DNA from: Mesorhizobium sp. 65-26
GTDB taxonomy: Bacteria; Pseudomonadota; Alphaproteobacteria; Rhizobiales; Rhizobiaceae
Direction of reading: 5' to 3'
Length of the DNA stretch: 64,000 bases
Assembly: GCA_001899205.1 (NCBI GenBank)
Contig: MKVL01000017.1
Span: 1 to 64,000, forward strand
Under the pieces are notes generated by a model. The model was not told the DNA's origin and did not search any database. It saw nothing but the letters and a program-made list of their open reading frames with translations. Made by a program: the position numbers and the translations under genes. Positions within the stretch are counted from its first letter, which is position 1, and each line of letters starts with the position of its first letter. Shown piece after piece: positions 8,523 through 18,167 of this stretch.

Positions 8523-9815
8523 CTACATGTTCAGCCTTATGGCGACGGAGCGTCCATGCGCCTCCAGCCCTTCCGCCCGGGCCAATGCGATCGCCGCCGG
8601 CGCCAGCGCGCGAAGCTGGTCGGGGCCAAGCTTGAGGATCGAGCTGCGCTTGACGAAGTCGAGCACCGAAAGGCCGGACGAGAACCGCGCCGAGCGCGCC
8701 GTCGGCAGCACGTGGTTGGAGCCGCCGACATAGTCGCCGATCGCCTCCGGCGTGTGCCGGCCGAGGAAGACCGCGCCGGCGTTGCGCATGCGCGACAGGA
8801 AGCCCTCGGCATCGGCGATGGCCAGTTCGACATGCTCGGCCGCGATTCGGTCGACCAGCGGCAGTGCCGCCTCGATCGTCGGCACCAGGATGACCGCGCC
8901 GAAGTCGCGCCAGCTCGCGGCGGCCGTCTCGCCGCGCGGCAGGCTCTTCAACTGGCGTTCGACCGCTTGCTCGACGGCCTTGCCGAAGCCGGCATCGTCG
9001 GTGATCAGGATCGACTGCGCCGACACGTCGTGCTCGGCCTGGGCGAGCAGGTCGGCGGCGATCCAGTCGGGATCGTTGTCGCCGTCCGCCACGACCAGCA
9101 CTTCCGAGGGGCCGGCGATCATGTCGATGCCGACGGTACCGAACACCTGCCGCTTTGCGGCCGCCACATAGGCGTTGCCCGGGCCGACGATCTTGGCCAC
9201 CGGCTTCACGCTTTCGGTTCCATAGGCCAGCGCCGCGACAGCCTGCGCGCCGCCGATGCGGTAGATTTCGGATACGCCCGCAAGGTCGGCCGCGACGAGC
9301 ACCAGCGGGGCGATCACGCCGCCGGAGGCCGGCACGACCATGGCGATGCGCTCGACCCCCGCCACCCTGGCCGGGATCGCGTTCATCAGCACCGAACTCG
9401 GATAGCTCGCCGTGCCGCCTGGCACATAAAGGCCCACGGCCTCGATCGCCGTCCAGCGCCAGCCGAGCTCTACGCCGGCCGCGTCGGTATAGCGCTCGTC
9501 CTTCGGCCGTTGCCGCTCGTGATGGGCCCTGATGCGCTGGGCTGCGAATTTTAACGCTTCGACGGTCTCGGCATCGACCGCCTCATAGGCCCGGGCGATG
9601 TCGTCCTTCGACACCGCGATGCCCAGCGCGGCGAGATCGGCCCTGTCGAAGCGACGCGTGTAATCGATCAGCGCCGCGTCGCCCTCGGCGCGCACGCGCG
9701 CGATGATCTCGCGCACAGCGGCGCCGACATCCTCGGACACTTCGCGCTTGGTTGAGAGAAACGACGCGAAGCGCTGCTCGAAATCGGCGTCGGACTGGCG
9801 GAGCGTGACGGCCAT
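8523..9815 (-). CDS. hisD: Histidinol dehydrogenase
   Basis: HisD catalyses the last two steps of histidine synthesis, oxidising L-histidinol to L-histidine with two NAD+ and a zinc ion. The 430-residue product contains [17 protein letters not shown], the NAD-region [10 protein letters not shown] and the catalytic/zinc segment AAEHVELA, followed by GGSNHVLPT. Start is the ATG at 9815 (MAVTLRQSD); an in-frame ATG 84 bases upstream would overlap the preceding gene. It lies 11 bases after the DUF2948 gene and 2 bases before the UPF0262 gene. The other his genes are not in the window. Confidence 0.96.
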   Translation of the reverse strand: MAVTLRQSDADFEQRFASFLSTKREVSEDVGAAVREIIARVRAEGDAALIDYTRRFDRADLAALGIAVSKDDIARAYEAVDAETVEALKFAAQRIRAHHERQRPKDERYTDAAGVELGWRWTAIEAVGLYVPGGTASYPSSVLMNAIPARVAGVERIAMVVPASGGVIAPLVLVAADLAGVSEIYRIGGAQAVAALAYGTESVKPVAKIVGPGNAYVAAAKRQVFGTVGIDMIAGPSEVLVVADGDNDPDWIAADLLAQAEHDVSAQSILITDDAGFGKAVEQAVERQLKSLPRGETAAASWRDFGAVILVPTIEAALPLVDRIAAEHVELAIADAEGFLSRMRNAGAVFLGRHTPEAIGDYVGGSNHVLPTARSARFSSGLSVLDFVKRSSILKLGPDQLRALAPAAIALARAEGLEAHGRSVAIRLNM

Positions 9816-9826
9816 GGGATATCCGC

Positions 9827-10261
9827 TCAGCCCCTGTGGGCGGGACGGGAGGAAGCCTCCCAGGCACCACCTATATCGGCAAGGCGCGCCTCGACGCATT
9901 CGACATCGAGCATGATGGTGCCGCCGCCGGAGAAGATAAGCTCGACGATGCCGGCCGGCGCGTCGAGCGGCACGAAGCTGATCGCCAGCAGCGACAGCAC
10001 CTCGGCTGGCTTGTTGCGGGCAATGCCGCTGCTCTTGACGCCCAGAACGCGATCGAAATGCAGCACGCTCTGTCGACGTTCATTGTGCTGGCGCAGGAAG
10101 CCCGACCTGGCCTCCCACACGAAACGGTTCATAGGCAGCACGAAACGCTTTGCCGAGGGCAGGAATTCGAGGTCGCCGACCTTCATCACGGCATCCTGGA
10201 CATGGGCCGAGACGATCTTCAGATCCTGGTCGTCGAGCGCGACGAGCTTGAGGGCATTCAT
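9827..10261 (-). CDS. DUF2948 family protein
   Basis: The 144-residue protein is the conserved hypothetical found between murA and hisD in rhizobia. It has DDQDLKIVSAHVQDAVM near the N-terminus, a middle region with FVWEARSG and a C-terminal LIFSGGGTIMLDVECVEARL. These alternating strands suggest a small beta-rich domain. The function is not known. The start at 10261 (MNALKLVAL) gives the family length; an ATG 30 bases upstream lies in a less conserved leader. Confidence 0.8.
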   Translation of the reverse strand: MNALKLVALDDQDLKIVSAHVQDAVMKVGDLEFLPSAKRFVLPMNRFVWEARSGFLRQHNERRQSVLHFDRVLGVKSSGIARNKPAEVLSLLAISFVPLDAPAGIVELIFSGGGTIMLDVECVEARLADIGGAWEASSRPAHRG

Positions 10262-10300
10262 GCTGAATTCGCACCTGAAAGTGGTTGCCAACCCTCTGTT

Positions 10301-10365
10301 AGAGCATTTTGCCGCCAGGTGAAATCACCCGGCGTCGCATAAATGCGGCTGAATCAATCAGATAG
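10301..10365. repeat. Dispersed AGAGCATTTTGC palindromic repeat
   Basis: This copy reads AGAGCATTTTGCCGCC, then a hairpin GCCAGGTG, AAAT, CACCCGGC, then GTCGCATAAATGCGGC (itself an imperfect GCAT/ATGC palindrome), and ends in an A/T-rich tail. It sits between murA and the DUF2948 gene. Confidence 0.75.
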
Positions 10366-10446
10366 GGTTGGACGCGGGGCGCCCTTGAACGCTTCTCGTT
10401 CCGGGGCTCCGGGCCAGGGCTCCGGGGCGCGCCGCGACGTGTCTTA

Positions 10447-10480
10447 GGCCCGCCATGCGCGCCAACAGGCGCGGCGGGCC
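10447..10480 (-). terminator. GC-rich hairpin just after murA
   Basis: The sequence forms GGCCCGC paired with GCGGGCC, extended by CGCGCC/GGCGCG around an AACA loop, with a 3-base bulge. It lies 4 bases after the murA stop on the minus strand. There is no T-run, so it may protect the 3' end or only partly terminate transcription before the DUF2948-hisD genes. Confidence 0.45.
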
Positions 10481-10484
10481 AGGA

Positions 10485-11777
10485 TCATCCCGAAATGCGC
10501 TCGATCACGGCGCCGCAGCCGGAGAGTTTTTCTTCCAGTCGCTCGAAACCGCGATCGAGATGGTAGACGCGGTTGACCATCGTCTCGCCCTCGGCGGCGA
10601 GGCCGGCTATGACCAGCGAGACAGAGGCGCGCAGGTCCGTTGCCATCACCTGCGCGCCTTTGAGTTTCGCCACGCCTTCCACGATCGCCGTCTGGCCGGA
10701 AAGCGTGATGTGGGCGCCCAGGCGGGCAAGCTCCTGCACATGCATGAAGCGATTCTCGAAGATCGTCTCGGTGATGCGCGACTTGCCCTTGGCCATGGTC
10801 ATCAATCCCATGAACTGCGCCTGCAGGTCGGTGGGAAAGGCGGGGAAGGGCGCCGTCGTGACGTCGACCGGCGAGATGCCGGCGCCGTTGCGCTTGACGC
10901 GAATGCCCGAATTGGTGGGCGTGATCTCGGCTCCGGTCTGGACAATGACGTCGAGCGCCGTCTGCAGCAGTTCCGGCCGTGCGCCTTCCAGCACCACGTC
11001 GCCGCCGGTCATCGCCACGGCCATGGCATAGGTGCCGGTCTCGATGCGGTCCGGAATGACCCGCACGCGGGCGCCGGACAGCGCCTCGACGCCTTCGATG
11101 GTGATGGTCGGGGTGCCCGCGCCGTGGATCTTGGCGCCCATCGCGTTCAGGCATTCGGCGAGGTTGACGATCTCGGGCTCGCAGGCGGCGTTTTCCAGCA
11201 CCGTCTCGCCCTTGGCCAGCGAAGCGGCCATGAGGAGCACATGCGTGGCGCCGACCGACACTTTGGGGAAGACATAGCGGTTGCCGACGAGCCGCCCGTT
11301 CCTGGTCTTGGCGATGACATAGCCGGTATCCACGTCGAGATCGGCGCCGAGCGCCTGCAGGCCTTCGAGGAAGAGGTCGACGGGCCGCGTGCCGATGGCG
11401 CAGCCGCCTGGCAAGGAGACCTTGGCCACGCCCATGCGGGCAAGCAGCGGGCCGATCACCCAGAACGAGGCACGCATCTTCGACACCAGTTCATAAGGCG
11501 CGGTGGTGTCGACGATGTTGCGGGCGGAAAAATTGATGGTGCGCGAATAGCCTTCCTGCTGCTTTTCGCGGCGGCCGTTCACGGAATAGTCGACGCCATG
11601 GTTGCCGAGGATGCGGATCAACTGCTCGACGTCGGCCAGGTGCGGCACGTTCTCCAGCGTCAGCGTGTCGTCGGTCAGCAGCGAGGCGATCATCAGTGGC
11701 AGGGCGGCGTTCTTCGCGCCGGAAATCGGAATGTTGCCGGCAAGCTCGTTGCCGCCGACGATTCGGATGCGATCCAT
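10485..11777 (-). CDS. murA: UDP-N-acetylglucosamine 1-carboxyvinyltransferase
   Basis: MurA transfers enolpyruvate from PEP to UDP-GlcNAc, the first committed step of peptidoglycan synthesis, and is the target of fosfomycin. The 430-residue protein has the N-terminal [20 protein letters not shown], and the catalytic loop [15 protein letters not shown] with the fosfomycin-sensitive Cys at residue 126. The internal repeat of the two-domain fold continues to the C-terminus ([15 protein letters not shown]). The ATG at 11777 is preceded by GAGGGGA. It heads the minus-strand block running to yacG. Confidence 0.97.
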   Translation of the reverse strand: MDRIRIVGGNELAGNIPISGAKNAALPLMIASLLTDDTLTLENVPHLADVEQLIRILGNHGVDYSVNGRREKQQEGYSRTINFSARNIVDTTAPYELVSKMRASFWVIGPLLARMGVAKVSLPGGCAIGTRPVDLFLEGLQALGADLDVDTGYVIAKTRNGRLVGNRYVFPKVSVGATHVLLMAASLAKGETVLENAACEPEIVNLAECLNAMGAKIHGAGTPTITIEGVEALSGARVRVIPDRIETGTYAMAVAMTGGDVVLEGARPELLQTALDVIVQTGAEITPTNSGIRVKRNGAGISPVDVTTAPFPAFPTDLQAQFMGLMTMAKGKSRITETIFENRFMHVQELARLGAHITLSGQTAIVEGVAKLKGAQVMATDLRASVSLVIAGLAAEGETMVNRVYHLDRGFERLEEKLSGCGAVIERISG

Positions 11778-11908
11778 GAAAGAAGTCCCCTCGGCTGAAA
11801 AGCCGGCTTTCGATCGTTTTGATGTATCCGGCCCCTCTAGACCATCGACCGGCGCGGTTCAAGAAATAGGATTTCCCAGGGTCCGATCCAAGGCCTTGCG
11901 GGGTTTGC

Positions 11909-12085
11909 TCACTCTTTTTGCGTCGTGCCGGCCGCTGCCAGGCCTTCCGGCCGCGTGTCGGCGTCGCCGGTCCGGCGCGAGCGCGACTGCGCCTTGCGCT
12001 TCTGCAGGTTGGCGCGCAACTGCTCGGCGAGCCGGTTCTTGCGACCCGCCTCGCCGGTCTTGGGTGGATTGGTCCTGTCGTTCAT
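11909..12085 (-). CDS. Conserved short basic protein upstream of murA
   Basis: This 58-residue protein has a basic helical core, RLAEQLRANLQKRKAQSRSR. I recognise it only as the kind of short conserved hypothetical found before murA in rhizobia. The high Lys, Arg and Gln content suggests RNA or DNA contact, but that is a guess. It lies 131 bases upstream of murA on the same strand and could be co-transcribed. ATG at 12085 is the only sensible start. Confidence 0.6.
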   Translation of the reverse strand: MNDRTNPPKTGEAGRKNRLAEQLRANLQKRKAQSRSRRTGDADTRPEGLAAAGTTQKE

Positions 12086-12278
12086 CGTCCCGTCCCGGCC
12101 ACGCCAGGCAACATTGCAACGTCGTCCTGCGTCCGGTGACGCATAGCGGCGCGCGAAGCCATCGTCAGGGATAATCAACATTATGGCGTGCCGATGTCCA
12201 CAGCCGGCAACCAGGTCTTGCGACGGTGCGCGGATGGCCTTGCGCTTGGCGATTCGTTGTGGCAGAAGCGCCGCCATT

Positions 12279-12353
<75 letters not shown>

Positions 12354-12419
12354 GCCCTCCTAAATCTGTCTTCTCGCGCGGCCGCTCGCCGCCACGACTC
12401 CCATGCATTCCAACGCCCG

Positions 12420-12453
12420 AAAAAAGAACCGCCCCGGGGGCGGAGCGGTTCTT
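12420..12453 (-). terminator. Rho-independent terminator of the PsiF-like gene
   Basis: On the minus strand AAGAACCGC pairs with GCGGTTCTT around a C/G-rich loop and is followed by a run of six T. It lies about 30 bases after the stop of the PsiF-like gene. Confidence 0.8.
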
Positions 12454-12483
12454 GTGCGATACCGGATCGAATCGGGTGTTCGC

Positions 12484-12762
12484 TTACGACGGAGCCTTGC
12501 CGCCATTCTTTTTGCAGGCGGCGCGGAACTTTTCGCGGTCCTTGCCATGCAGGCCCTTGGCATCCGCCAGCGCCGAGCACTGCTTCGAGATAGCGGTCTT
12601 TTCCGGCGTCATCGCCTTGGTCGCCTTCTTGGCGGGGGGCGTCGTTGTCGTGGTCGTTGTTGCGGCCGGCTGGGTCGTCGTCGTGCTGGTCGCCGCGGCG
12701 AAGGCGCCGGTCGCGGCGGAACCAACGATCGCGATCGAAACCAGAATGCTTGCAATCCTCAT
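12484..12762 (-). CDS. PsiF-like secreted protein with Thr-rich linker
   Basis: The 92-residue protein has a signal peptide (about residues 1-22, ending GAFAAA), a low-complexity threonine/proline/alanine linker (residues 24-45) and a C-terminal module like the PsiF repeat: ISKQCSALADAKGLHG, then FRAACKK, with two Cys that could form a disulphide. PsiF proteins are named from phosphate-starvation induction in E. coli, but their role is unknown. A good terminator follows. It is monocistronic. Confidence 0.7.
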   Translation of the reverse strand: MRIASILVSIAIVGSAATGAFAAATSTTTTQPAATTTTTTTPPAKKATKAMTPEKTAISKQCSALADAKGLHGKDREKFRAACKKNGGKAPS

Positions 12763-12894
12763 TGCGAACTCCCTTGATGTGCCCCCCGGCGAGCGGACCC
12801 TATCATTAGCCGAAGCTTACGCCAGATCAGGGAGTTGACACGTTTTCGCAAATTTTCGTTACCGTTGCGGTGCGAACGGCTGGCGGCGCGCGTC

Positions 12895-12945
12895 TGGTGC
12901 ATGACCGCGAAAGTCGGAATCGAGTTCCAGAAGGATCATGCACCA
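12895..12945. repeat. Palindromic element with TGGTGCATGA arms
   Basis: The ends TGGTGCATGA and TCATGCACCA are a perfect 10-bp inverted repeat enclosing about 30 bases. It resembles the second common class of rhizobial intergenic palindromes carrying GATCATGC ends. It lies between the PsiF-like and lipoprotein genes and is distinct from the AGAGCATTTTGC family. Confidence 0.6.
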
Positions 12946-12995
12946 AATCAAGGTGTTGGGGCGTCCTCGGCGCGCCCTGAAGGACGCGCGGCGCT

Positions 12996-13322
12996 CTAGC
13001 GGCAGCGCCTGTCCCGTTCGGCGGCGATAGCGGCCGTTTCGGCCTGCAGCGTGTCTATCTTCCTGGTCTGCCTGTTCTTCAGCGCCTCGATGGCCTTGTG
13101 ACCGCCCGGCACCCAGAACGGGACGTTGGTGTTGGAGATCCTGCCGCGTGACATGGCTTCCCGGCTGACGCCGGTGGAGGACGAACCGAGCGCGACATTC
13201 AGGTCGGAGCAGCTCATCGCGGCGTATGCGGATGGCCCGCTCGCCCCCGAAAAGGTCGAGCCGCAACCGGCCAAGGGTAACACCAACAGGAATGCCGCTC
13301 GGCGGATCGCTGACGCCTTCAT
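12996..13322 (-). CDS. Small lipoprotein
   Basis: The 108-residue protein has a type II signal peptide with lipobox LAGC, Cys20, so it should be lipid-anchored. After the anchor comes AAMSCSDLNVALG, a segment seen in small rhizobial lipoproteins, then a coiled-coil-prone C-terminus (QTRKIDTLQAETAAIAAERD). The function is unknown. The ATG at 13322 starts the signal peptide. Confidence 0.7.
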   Translation of the reverse strand: MKASAIRRAAFLLVLPLAGCGSTFSGASGPSAYAAMSCSDLNVALGSSSTGVSREAMSRGRISNTNVPFWVPGGHKAIEALKNRQTRKIDTLQAETAAIAAERDRRCR

Positions 13323-13468
13323 GCCAACACCCTAACAAGCCGATCCCGGAATGGAAACCACCTCCCTTTCGACGCGGTTGACGGGCCGGGGTTCCGCAGC
13401 CGGTTTCGTTGGCGGTAGGCCGCGTTCCCTGCTAAGGGCGGCCGCGTGCCAGATATCGGGGAGGATAC

Positions 13469-14809
13469 GTGCCGATGACCAATGTCGCCTTGACGGGAAT
13501 TGCCCGCGATCTGGCCCGCCGGGCGGCCGAGGGCCGGCCGGTGCGCATCGGCGTCATAGGCTCGGGCGAGATGGGCACGGATCTCGTGACCCAGGGCATG
13601 CTGATGCCCGGCATTTCGGTCTGCGCCATCTCCACGCGCCGCCCGCACACGGCGCGAGAGGCGATCCGGATCGCCTATGGCGACGAAGCCATGGCCCGGG
13701 AAGCCGAGACGCCGTCGAAAGTCACGCAGGCGATCGAGAGCGGTGCGATCGCCATCACGTCGAACGAAATGCTGGTCACCAATCCGCTGATCGACGTCGT
13801 CATCGATGCCACCGGCAAGCCGGGCGTCGCTGCCGATTTCGACCTCATGGCGATGGAGCACGGCAAGCATCTGGTGATGATGAACGTCGAGGCCGACGTC
13901 ACCATCGGCTGTTACCTCAAGCAGCAGGCCGACCGGCTCGGCGTCGTCTATTCCGTCGGCGCCGGCGATGAGCCGTCGAGCTGCATGGAACTGATCGAAT
14001 TCGCCTCGGCGCTGGGCCTCACCATCGTGTCGGCCGGCAAGGGCAAGAACAATCCTCTCAACCACGATGCCGTCCCCGACGACTATCGCGAGGAGGCGGC
14101 GCGCCGCAACATGAACCCGCGCATGCTGGTCGAGTTCGTCGACGGCTCGAAGACCATGGTGGAAATGTGCGCCATCGCCAACGCCACCGGCCTCGTGCCC
14201 GACGTGCCCGGCATGCACGGCCCGAAGGCCGATCGCGACGACCTGGTCAAAGTGCTGATCCCGCGCGCCGATGGCGGCCTGCTGTCGCGCAAGGGCGTCG
14301 TCGACTACACCATCGGCAAGGGCGTGGCGCCCGGCGTCTTCGTCATCGTCGAGGCGACGCACCCGCGTGTCATCGAGCGCATGGACGACCTTCATGTCGG
14401 TCGCGGCCCGTATTACGGCCTGTTCCGCCCCTATCACCTGACGTCGCTGGAAGTGCCGCTGACGGCTGCCCGCATCATGCTTTCCGGCAAGCCCGACATG
14501 GTGCCCCTGCCACGGCCCGTGGCCGAGGTCTGCGCCGTCGCCAAGCGCGATCTCGCGGCCGGCGAGACCTTCGATGCCATCGGCGAGACCTGCTACCGGT
14601 CATGGACGATGACGGTCGGCGATGCCCGCGCCGCCGGCGCCGTGCCGGTCGGCTTGCTCGAGGGCGGCAAGGTGCTGAAACCGGTCAGGAAGGGTGAACT
14701 GCTGACCTCGGACAATTCCGCGCCGGACCAGACGACAAGGCTGTTTGCCTTGCGGCGCCTCCAGGACGAGATGCTCTATCCCGCTACTTCCCCAGCTCGA
14801 TCGACCTGA
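13469..14809 (+). CDS. COG4091-type NAD(P)-dependent oxidoreductase with SAF domain
   Basis: The 446-residue protein is of the kind often annotated as predicted homoserine dehydrogenase with a C-terminal SAF domain. The N-terminal Rossmann fold shows IGVIGSGEMG at about residues 26-35. The middle region contains DVVIDATGKPG and VGAGDEPSSCMELIEFA. The C-terminal SAF-like part contains LPRPVAEVCAVAKRDLAAGE. Relatives in rhizobia sit in sugar-acid or polyol catabolic loci. No such neighbours are present here, so its substrate is unknown. Its last 26 bases overlap the 3' end of proC on the other strand. Confidence 0.75.
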   Translation: MPMTNVALTGIARDLARRAAEGRPVRIGVIGSGEMGTDLVTQGMLMPGISVCAISTRRPHTAREAIRIAYGDEAMAREAETPSKVTQAIESGAIAITSNEMLVTNPLIDVVIDATGKPGVAADFDLMAMEHGKHLVMMNVEADVTIGCYLKQQADRLGVVYSVGAGDEPSSCMELIEFASALGLTIVSAGKGKNNPLNHDAVPDDYREEAARRNMNPRMLVEFVDGSKTMVEMCAIANATGLVPDVPGMHGPKADRDDLVKVLIPRADGGLLSRKGVVDYTIGKGVAPGVFVIVEATHPRVIERMDDLHVGRGPYYGLFRPYHLTSLEVPLTAARIMLSGKPDMVPLPRPVAEVCAVAKRDLAAGETFDAIGETCYRSWTMTVGDARAAGAVPVGLLEGGKVLKPVRKGELLTSDNSAPDQTTRLFALRRLQDEMLYPATSPARST

Positions 14810-15599
14810 GCCGCGCCGCTTCCACGGCCTCGGTCACCAGCTTGGTCAGCCGGTTCTCGCCCATCAGCACGGACAGCGCCGCGGCCGTGGTGCCGTTGGG
14901 GCTGGTCACCTGCTGGCGCAGCACGCCCGGGTCCTCGCGGCTTTCGGCGGCGAGCGAGGCGGCTCCATAAACCGTCTGCATGGCAAGCAGCCTGGCGGTT
15001 TCGCCCGGCAGCCCGGCATGCTCGGCCGCTGCCGTCAATGCCTCGATGAAATGGAAGATGTAGGCCGGTCCGGATCCCGAGACCGCTGTCACGGCGTCCA
15101 TCAGACCCTCGTCGTCGATGGTGGCTACCTCGCCGCTCGCCGACAGAAGGTCGGCGACGCGGGCCTTGGTCTCGGGCGAGACCAGCGGGTTGGAAAACAC
15201 CACCATCATGCCCTTGCCGATGGCCGCCGGCGTGTTGGGCATGCAGCGCACGATCGGCGCGCGCGCGCCGAGGATCGCCTCGAAGGTGGCCACCGGCGTG
15301 CCTGCGGCAATGCTGACGAAAGTAGTGCGGCCATCGCCGAAGCGCCGGTAGGCGGCGGTGACGTCCCGGATCACCTGCGGCTTGACGGCGATCACCACCA
15401 GGGATGGTACGGCGTCGGCAGGTATCGCGCCGGCCTCGGCCGCGACGTGGCAGCCCAGCGTCGCCGCCCGCTGGCGCAGATCGGCATTAGGCTCGACCAC
15501 GAAAACATCGGCCGGGGCAAGCTTGCCCGACTTCAGCCAGCCTGCCAGCATCGCATAGCCCATATTGCCGCAGCCGGCGAGAACGAGCCTGATCGTCAT
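14784..15599 (-). CDS. proC: Pyrroline-5-carboxylate reductase
   Basis: ProC reduces pyrroline-5-carboxylate to proline with NAD(P)H. The protein starts MTIRLVLAGCGNMG with the nucleotide-binding glycines. It then has CMPNTPAAIGKGM, the family signature VSGSGPAYIFHFIEAL and QVTSPNGTTAAAL. The ATG at 15599 gives 271 residues, the normal length; an upstream in-frame ATG would place the start inside a dispersed repeat and is unlikely. The 3' end overlaps the convergent oxidoreductase gene. Confidence 0.95.
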   Translation of the reverse strand: MTIRLVLAGCGNMGYAMLAGWLKSGKLAPADVFVVEPNADLRQRAATLGCHVAAEAGAIPADAVPSLVVIAVKPQVIRDVTAAYRRFGDGRTTFVSIAAGTPVATFEAILGARAPIVRCMPNTPAAIGKGMMVVFSNPLVSPETKARVADLLSASGEVATIDDEGLMDAVTAVSGSGPAYIFHFIEALTAAAEHAGLPGETARLLAMQTVYGAASLAAESREDPGVLRQQVTSPNGTTAAALSVLMGENRLTKLVTEAVEAARLRSIELGK

Positions 15600-15628
15600 T
15601 GGAAACCCTCCGAGGAAAGGTTTTCCAT

Positions 15629-15680
15629 AGAGCATTTTGCCGCCGGGTGGAAACACCCCGCCGACACGCAAAAAACGGCC
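15629..15680. repeat. Dispersed AGAGCATTTTGC palindromic repeat
   Basis: This copy reads AGAGCATTTTGCCGCC, then GCCGGGTG, GAAA, CACCCCGCC, then a degenerate GACACGCAAAAAAC tail. It lies just upstream of proC, inside what would be its leader. Confidence 0.7.
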
Positions 15681-15719
15681 TGGCTCGGAAGAGACGACGC
15701 GAGATCGCGAGACGCTTTA

Positions 15720-17039
15720 TTAGGCAGTGTGCCTGATCGCGATCGGCCGCAGCGAGGCCTGCCGCAGTCCGAGCACGCCCAGCACGAAGAACAGCCACAC
15801 CGGGTCGCTGCGGTGGAAGAAGAAGCTCTCGAGGAAAGCGTTCAGCGCCGCGAACAGCACCACCATCATGAAGAAATCGCCGAGATAGACGTTCTCCTTG
15901 CGCAGCGGGATGCGCATGTAGTCGCGCATCGGCGCGATGAGGAAGGTGTAGACCGCCACGCACAGGGCCGGAATGCCCATCAGCACGGCTATGTCGAGAT
16001 AGCCGTCATGCCCGTGCACGATGGTTCGGATGTCCCAGGCCCGGTCGAAGGGCTGGTCCTGGTTGAGCAGAAGCGGCGTTCCCCAGAAGCTTTCGTAGCC
16101 GTAACCGGTCCAGGGCTTCTTCGCCAGCATCTCGCCCGCGAACTCCCACAATGTCGTGCGGCCCGTATAGGTCAGGTCGGGGAAATAGATCGCAGCCAAC
16201 GCATTCACGGGTGGCAGGAAGACGATGCCGAGCGTGCCGATGGCCGTCGCGACCATGGCGAGCCCGAACAGGATCGGCGTGCCGAGGCGCATGCCGAGCA
16301 GGCTGGGGAACATGACGATCAGGATCGAGAACGGCACCAGCCCGGCCGTGGTCTTGGAGCCGGTGTGCAGCATGAAGTTCATTGCCGCGCAGAAGACGAT
16401 GAAGCCGGCCAGGCGCCTGCCGCGCCGGAACAGGTAGAGCCCGGCGAAGCTGAAGCAGGCCATGACGGGGCCTGCGATGTTCTTGTGCGTGAACACGCCG
16501 CGCCACAGTCCGGCATGCTCCGGCTCGATGGAATTCGCCGTATGCAGGGCTTCGTTGGGGAAGACGAACAGGCCGACATAGGACAACCCCATGACGGCGG
16601 CGGCGGTGAAGACGATCACGTTCGAGAATGCCTCGGCGTCGCGCGGCAGTGCCAGGATCGTCGCCATGGTCAAAATGCCGATCAGCGTGAAGGATGCCGC
16701 CCGCATCGCCGAGGGCGGATCGGTGGCCAGGATCACCGAAAGCATGAAGAAGCCGAGCATCAGCAGCCAGGACGGGCTGAGCAACGATCGCACCACGCGC
16801 CGGTCGGCGAGCGTGAGCAGGGACAGGATCGAGATCGCGCCCAGCGAGCCGAAGCCGAGCTGGTTGACGATGTCACCGCCTTCGCCGGTCAGTTCCGCGC
16901 CGGCCGGCTGAAAAGGACGGAACGACACTAGGATGACGGTGAACAGCAGCGCGGCGACCGCGGTGGCGATGCCGTCACGCGTGAAGGCGGCGCTGAGCGG
17001 CGCCTGCTCAGTTCTTCTCAGGCTGCCGGTACTGCTCAT
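15720..17039 (-). CDS. O-antigen ligase/polymerase family membrane protein (ExoQ/Wzy-like)
   Basis: The protein has about ten hydrophobic segments and the Wzy_C-type periplasmic loop near residues 310-350 of the frame, with TYTGRTTLWEFAGEML and GYGYESFWG followed by VHGHDGYLDIAVLMG. The conserved Arg and His of that loop are what ligases and polymerases use to join lipid-linked sugars. It would act in the inner membrane on polysaccharide repeat units. The ATG at 17039 (MSSTGSLRR) is preferred over one 42 bases upstream; either overlaps the end of the neighbouring glycosyltransferase gene, suggesting an operon. Confidence 0.85.
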   Translation of the reverse strand: MSSTGSLRRTEQAPLSAAFTRDGIATAVAALLFTVILVSFRPFQPAGAELTGEGGDIVNQLGFGSLGAISILSLLTLADRRVVRSLLSPSWLLMLGFFMLSVILATDPPSAMRAASFTLIGILTMATILALPRDAEAFSNVIVFTAAAVMGLSYVGLFVFPNEALHTANSIEPEHAGLWRGVFTHKNIAGPVMACFSFAGLYLFRRGRRLAGFIVFCAAMNFMLHTGSKTTAGLVPFSILIVMFPSLLGMRLGTPILFGLAMVATAIGTLGIVFLPPVNALAAIYFPDLTYTGRTTLWEFAGEMLAKKPWTGYGYESFWGTPLLLNQDQPFDRAWDIRTIVHGHDGYLDIAVLMGIPALCVAVYTFLIAPMRDYMRIPLRKENVYLGDFFMMVVLFAALNAFLESFFFHRSDPVWLFFVLGVLGLRQASLRPIAIRHTA

Positions 17040-18006
17040 TGGCGTATCCGAATTCGGCGGCGACGCGGCCGATCGCGACATGGATTGGGTAGATCGCCAG
17101 CGCCGGCCAGCGCGTGCGCGCCAGCCGGACCAGGCCGCGAAATGGCGAGGCCGCCAGCAGGGCCAGGCTTTTCAGCATCACCTTCGTCCCCGCGAAAGGC
17201 GTTCCGGCGCGCCGCTTCTTTTCGACCAGCGTCGAGATCACGCCATTGCGCAGGCTGCGGGCGCGGATCCAATCGGGCTCGACGCGCCGTGCCGGCACGC
17301 TCTCCAGCACCCTTGCCTCGGCGCACCAGCCGAGCACGAAGCCCCTTTGTGCCGAACGGCTGAGGAAATCCGAATCGCCGCCGCCCATGAAGTTGAACCG
17401 GAGGTCGAGGAATGGCGGTCCCATCGCCGTGAGCACGTGCCTGCCGACAAGCAGGTTGCCGGAGGAATAGAGGGAACGCACGTGACCGGTGGTCGCGTAG
17501 GGCGGCGCGAAGACCGGATGGTCGGCCCATCGGGCATGAGCAGGATCGGCGAAGACAGGTACTTGCGGTCCGCCGACGATGTCGGCGCCGAGCGCCTCCG
17601 CCGTGGCGCACATGCGTTCGAGCCATTGCGGTTCGGCGATCTCGTCGTCGTCGATGACCAGCAGGTGGCGGAAGTTCGGGAAATGCAGGATCGCCGTCTG
17701 CCAGCCCGCATTGTAGGCGCTGCAATTGCCGCGTTCGTGCGCGATGATGACCATGCCGGCCATCTCGCCACGCTCGAACAGCGGCTGTGTCGCCCTGGCC
17801 CCCTCGCGCGCCTCGGCTTCGTTCTCCATCACGATGACGGCGAAGCGTCGGGCCGTGACCTGCGCTCGGAGCGAGGCGAGCGTTTCCAGCACCTGCGCCG
17901 GGCGCTTGAAGGTCGGCAGGGTGATCACCACCTCGATTGAGTCGGCGGCGAGACCAGGGGATCGTCCCGCGATCGATATCGAGCCGTCCGATGGCGAAAG
18001 GATCAT
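17008..18006 (-). CDS. Family 2 glycosyltransferase
   Basis: The 332-residue protein has the GT-A fold signatures: VVITLPTFKRPAQVLETLASL at the start, ILHFPNFRHLLVIDDDEIAEP with the metal-binding Asp run near residues 115-120, and a region with FMGGGDSDFLSR that should hold the catalytic base. It probably adds a sugar to a lipid-linked polysaccharide precursor on the cytoplasmic face. The 3' end overlaps the Wzy-like gene by about 30 bases. It is transcribed away from the next glycosyltransferase gene, with about 160 bases between them. Confidence 0.85.
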   Translation of the reverse strand: MILSPSDGSISIAGRSPGLAADSIEVVITLPTFKRPAQVLETLASLRAQVTARRFAVIVMENEAEAREGARATQPLFERGEMAGMVIIAHERGNCSAYNAGWQTAILHFPNFRHLLVIDDDEIAEPQWLERMCATAEALGADIVGGPQVPVFADPAHARWADHPVFAPPYATTGHVRSLYSSGNLLVGRHVLTAMGPPFLDLRFNFMGGGDSDFLSRSAQRGFVLGWCAEARVLESVPARRVEPDWIRARSLRNGVISTLVEKKRRAGTPFAGTKVMLKSLALLAASPFRGLVRLARTRWPALAIYPIHVAIGRVAAEFGYANEQYRQPEKN

Positions 18007-18167
18007 CCGTCTGCAAGCCGTTTGATGGGTTCGGTCCTGAGTATCATCACGGTGATAAGCTTCCGTTAATCACCTTCCCGGAGGGGTTATTCTGTCCCCA
18101 GCTTTCGATCGTCCCGCATGGTGACTTAATCAAGGCTTCACGGTGCTTTGTTAAGGGGCCTGACAGG

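Noticed and set aside
14745-16931. A 728-codon open frame antisense to proC and the Wzy-like gene
   Set aside because: Low-complexity His/Gln/Arg/Asp composition and full overlap with two well-supported genes.
18007-18167. TTAAT/TTAAG half-sites between the two divergent glycosyltransferase genes as a CtrA site
   Set aside because: The half-sites are not spaced as TTAA-N7-TTAA; only the site at 61565-61579 fits the consensus.
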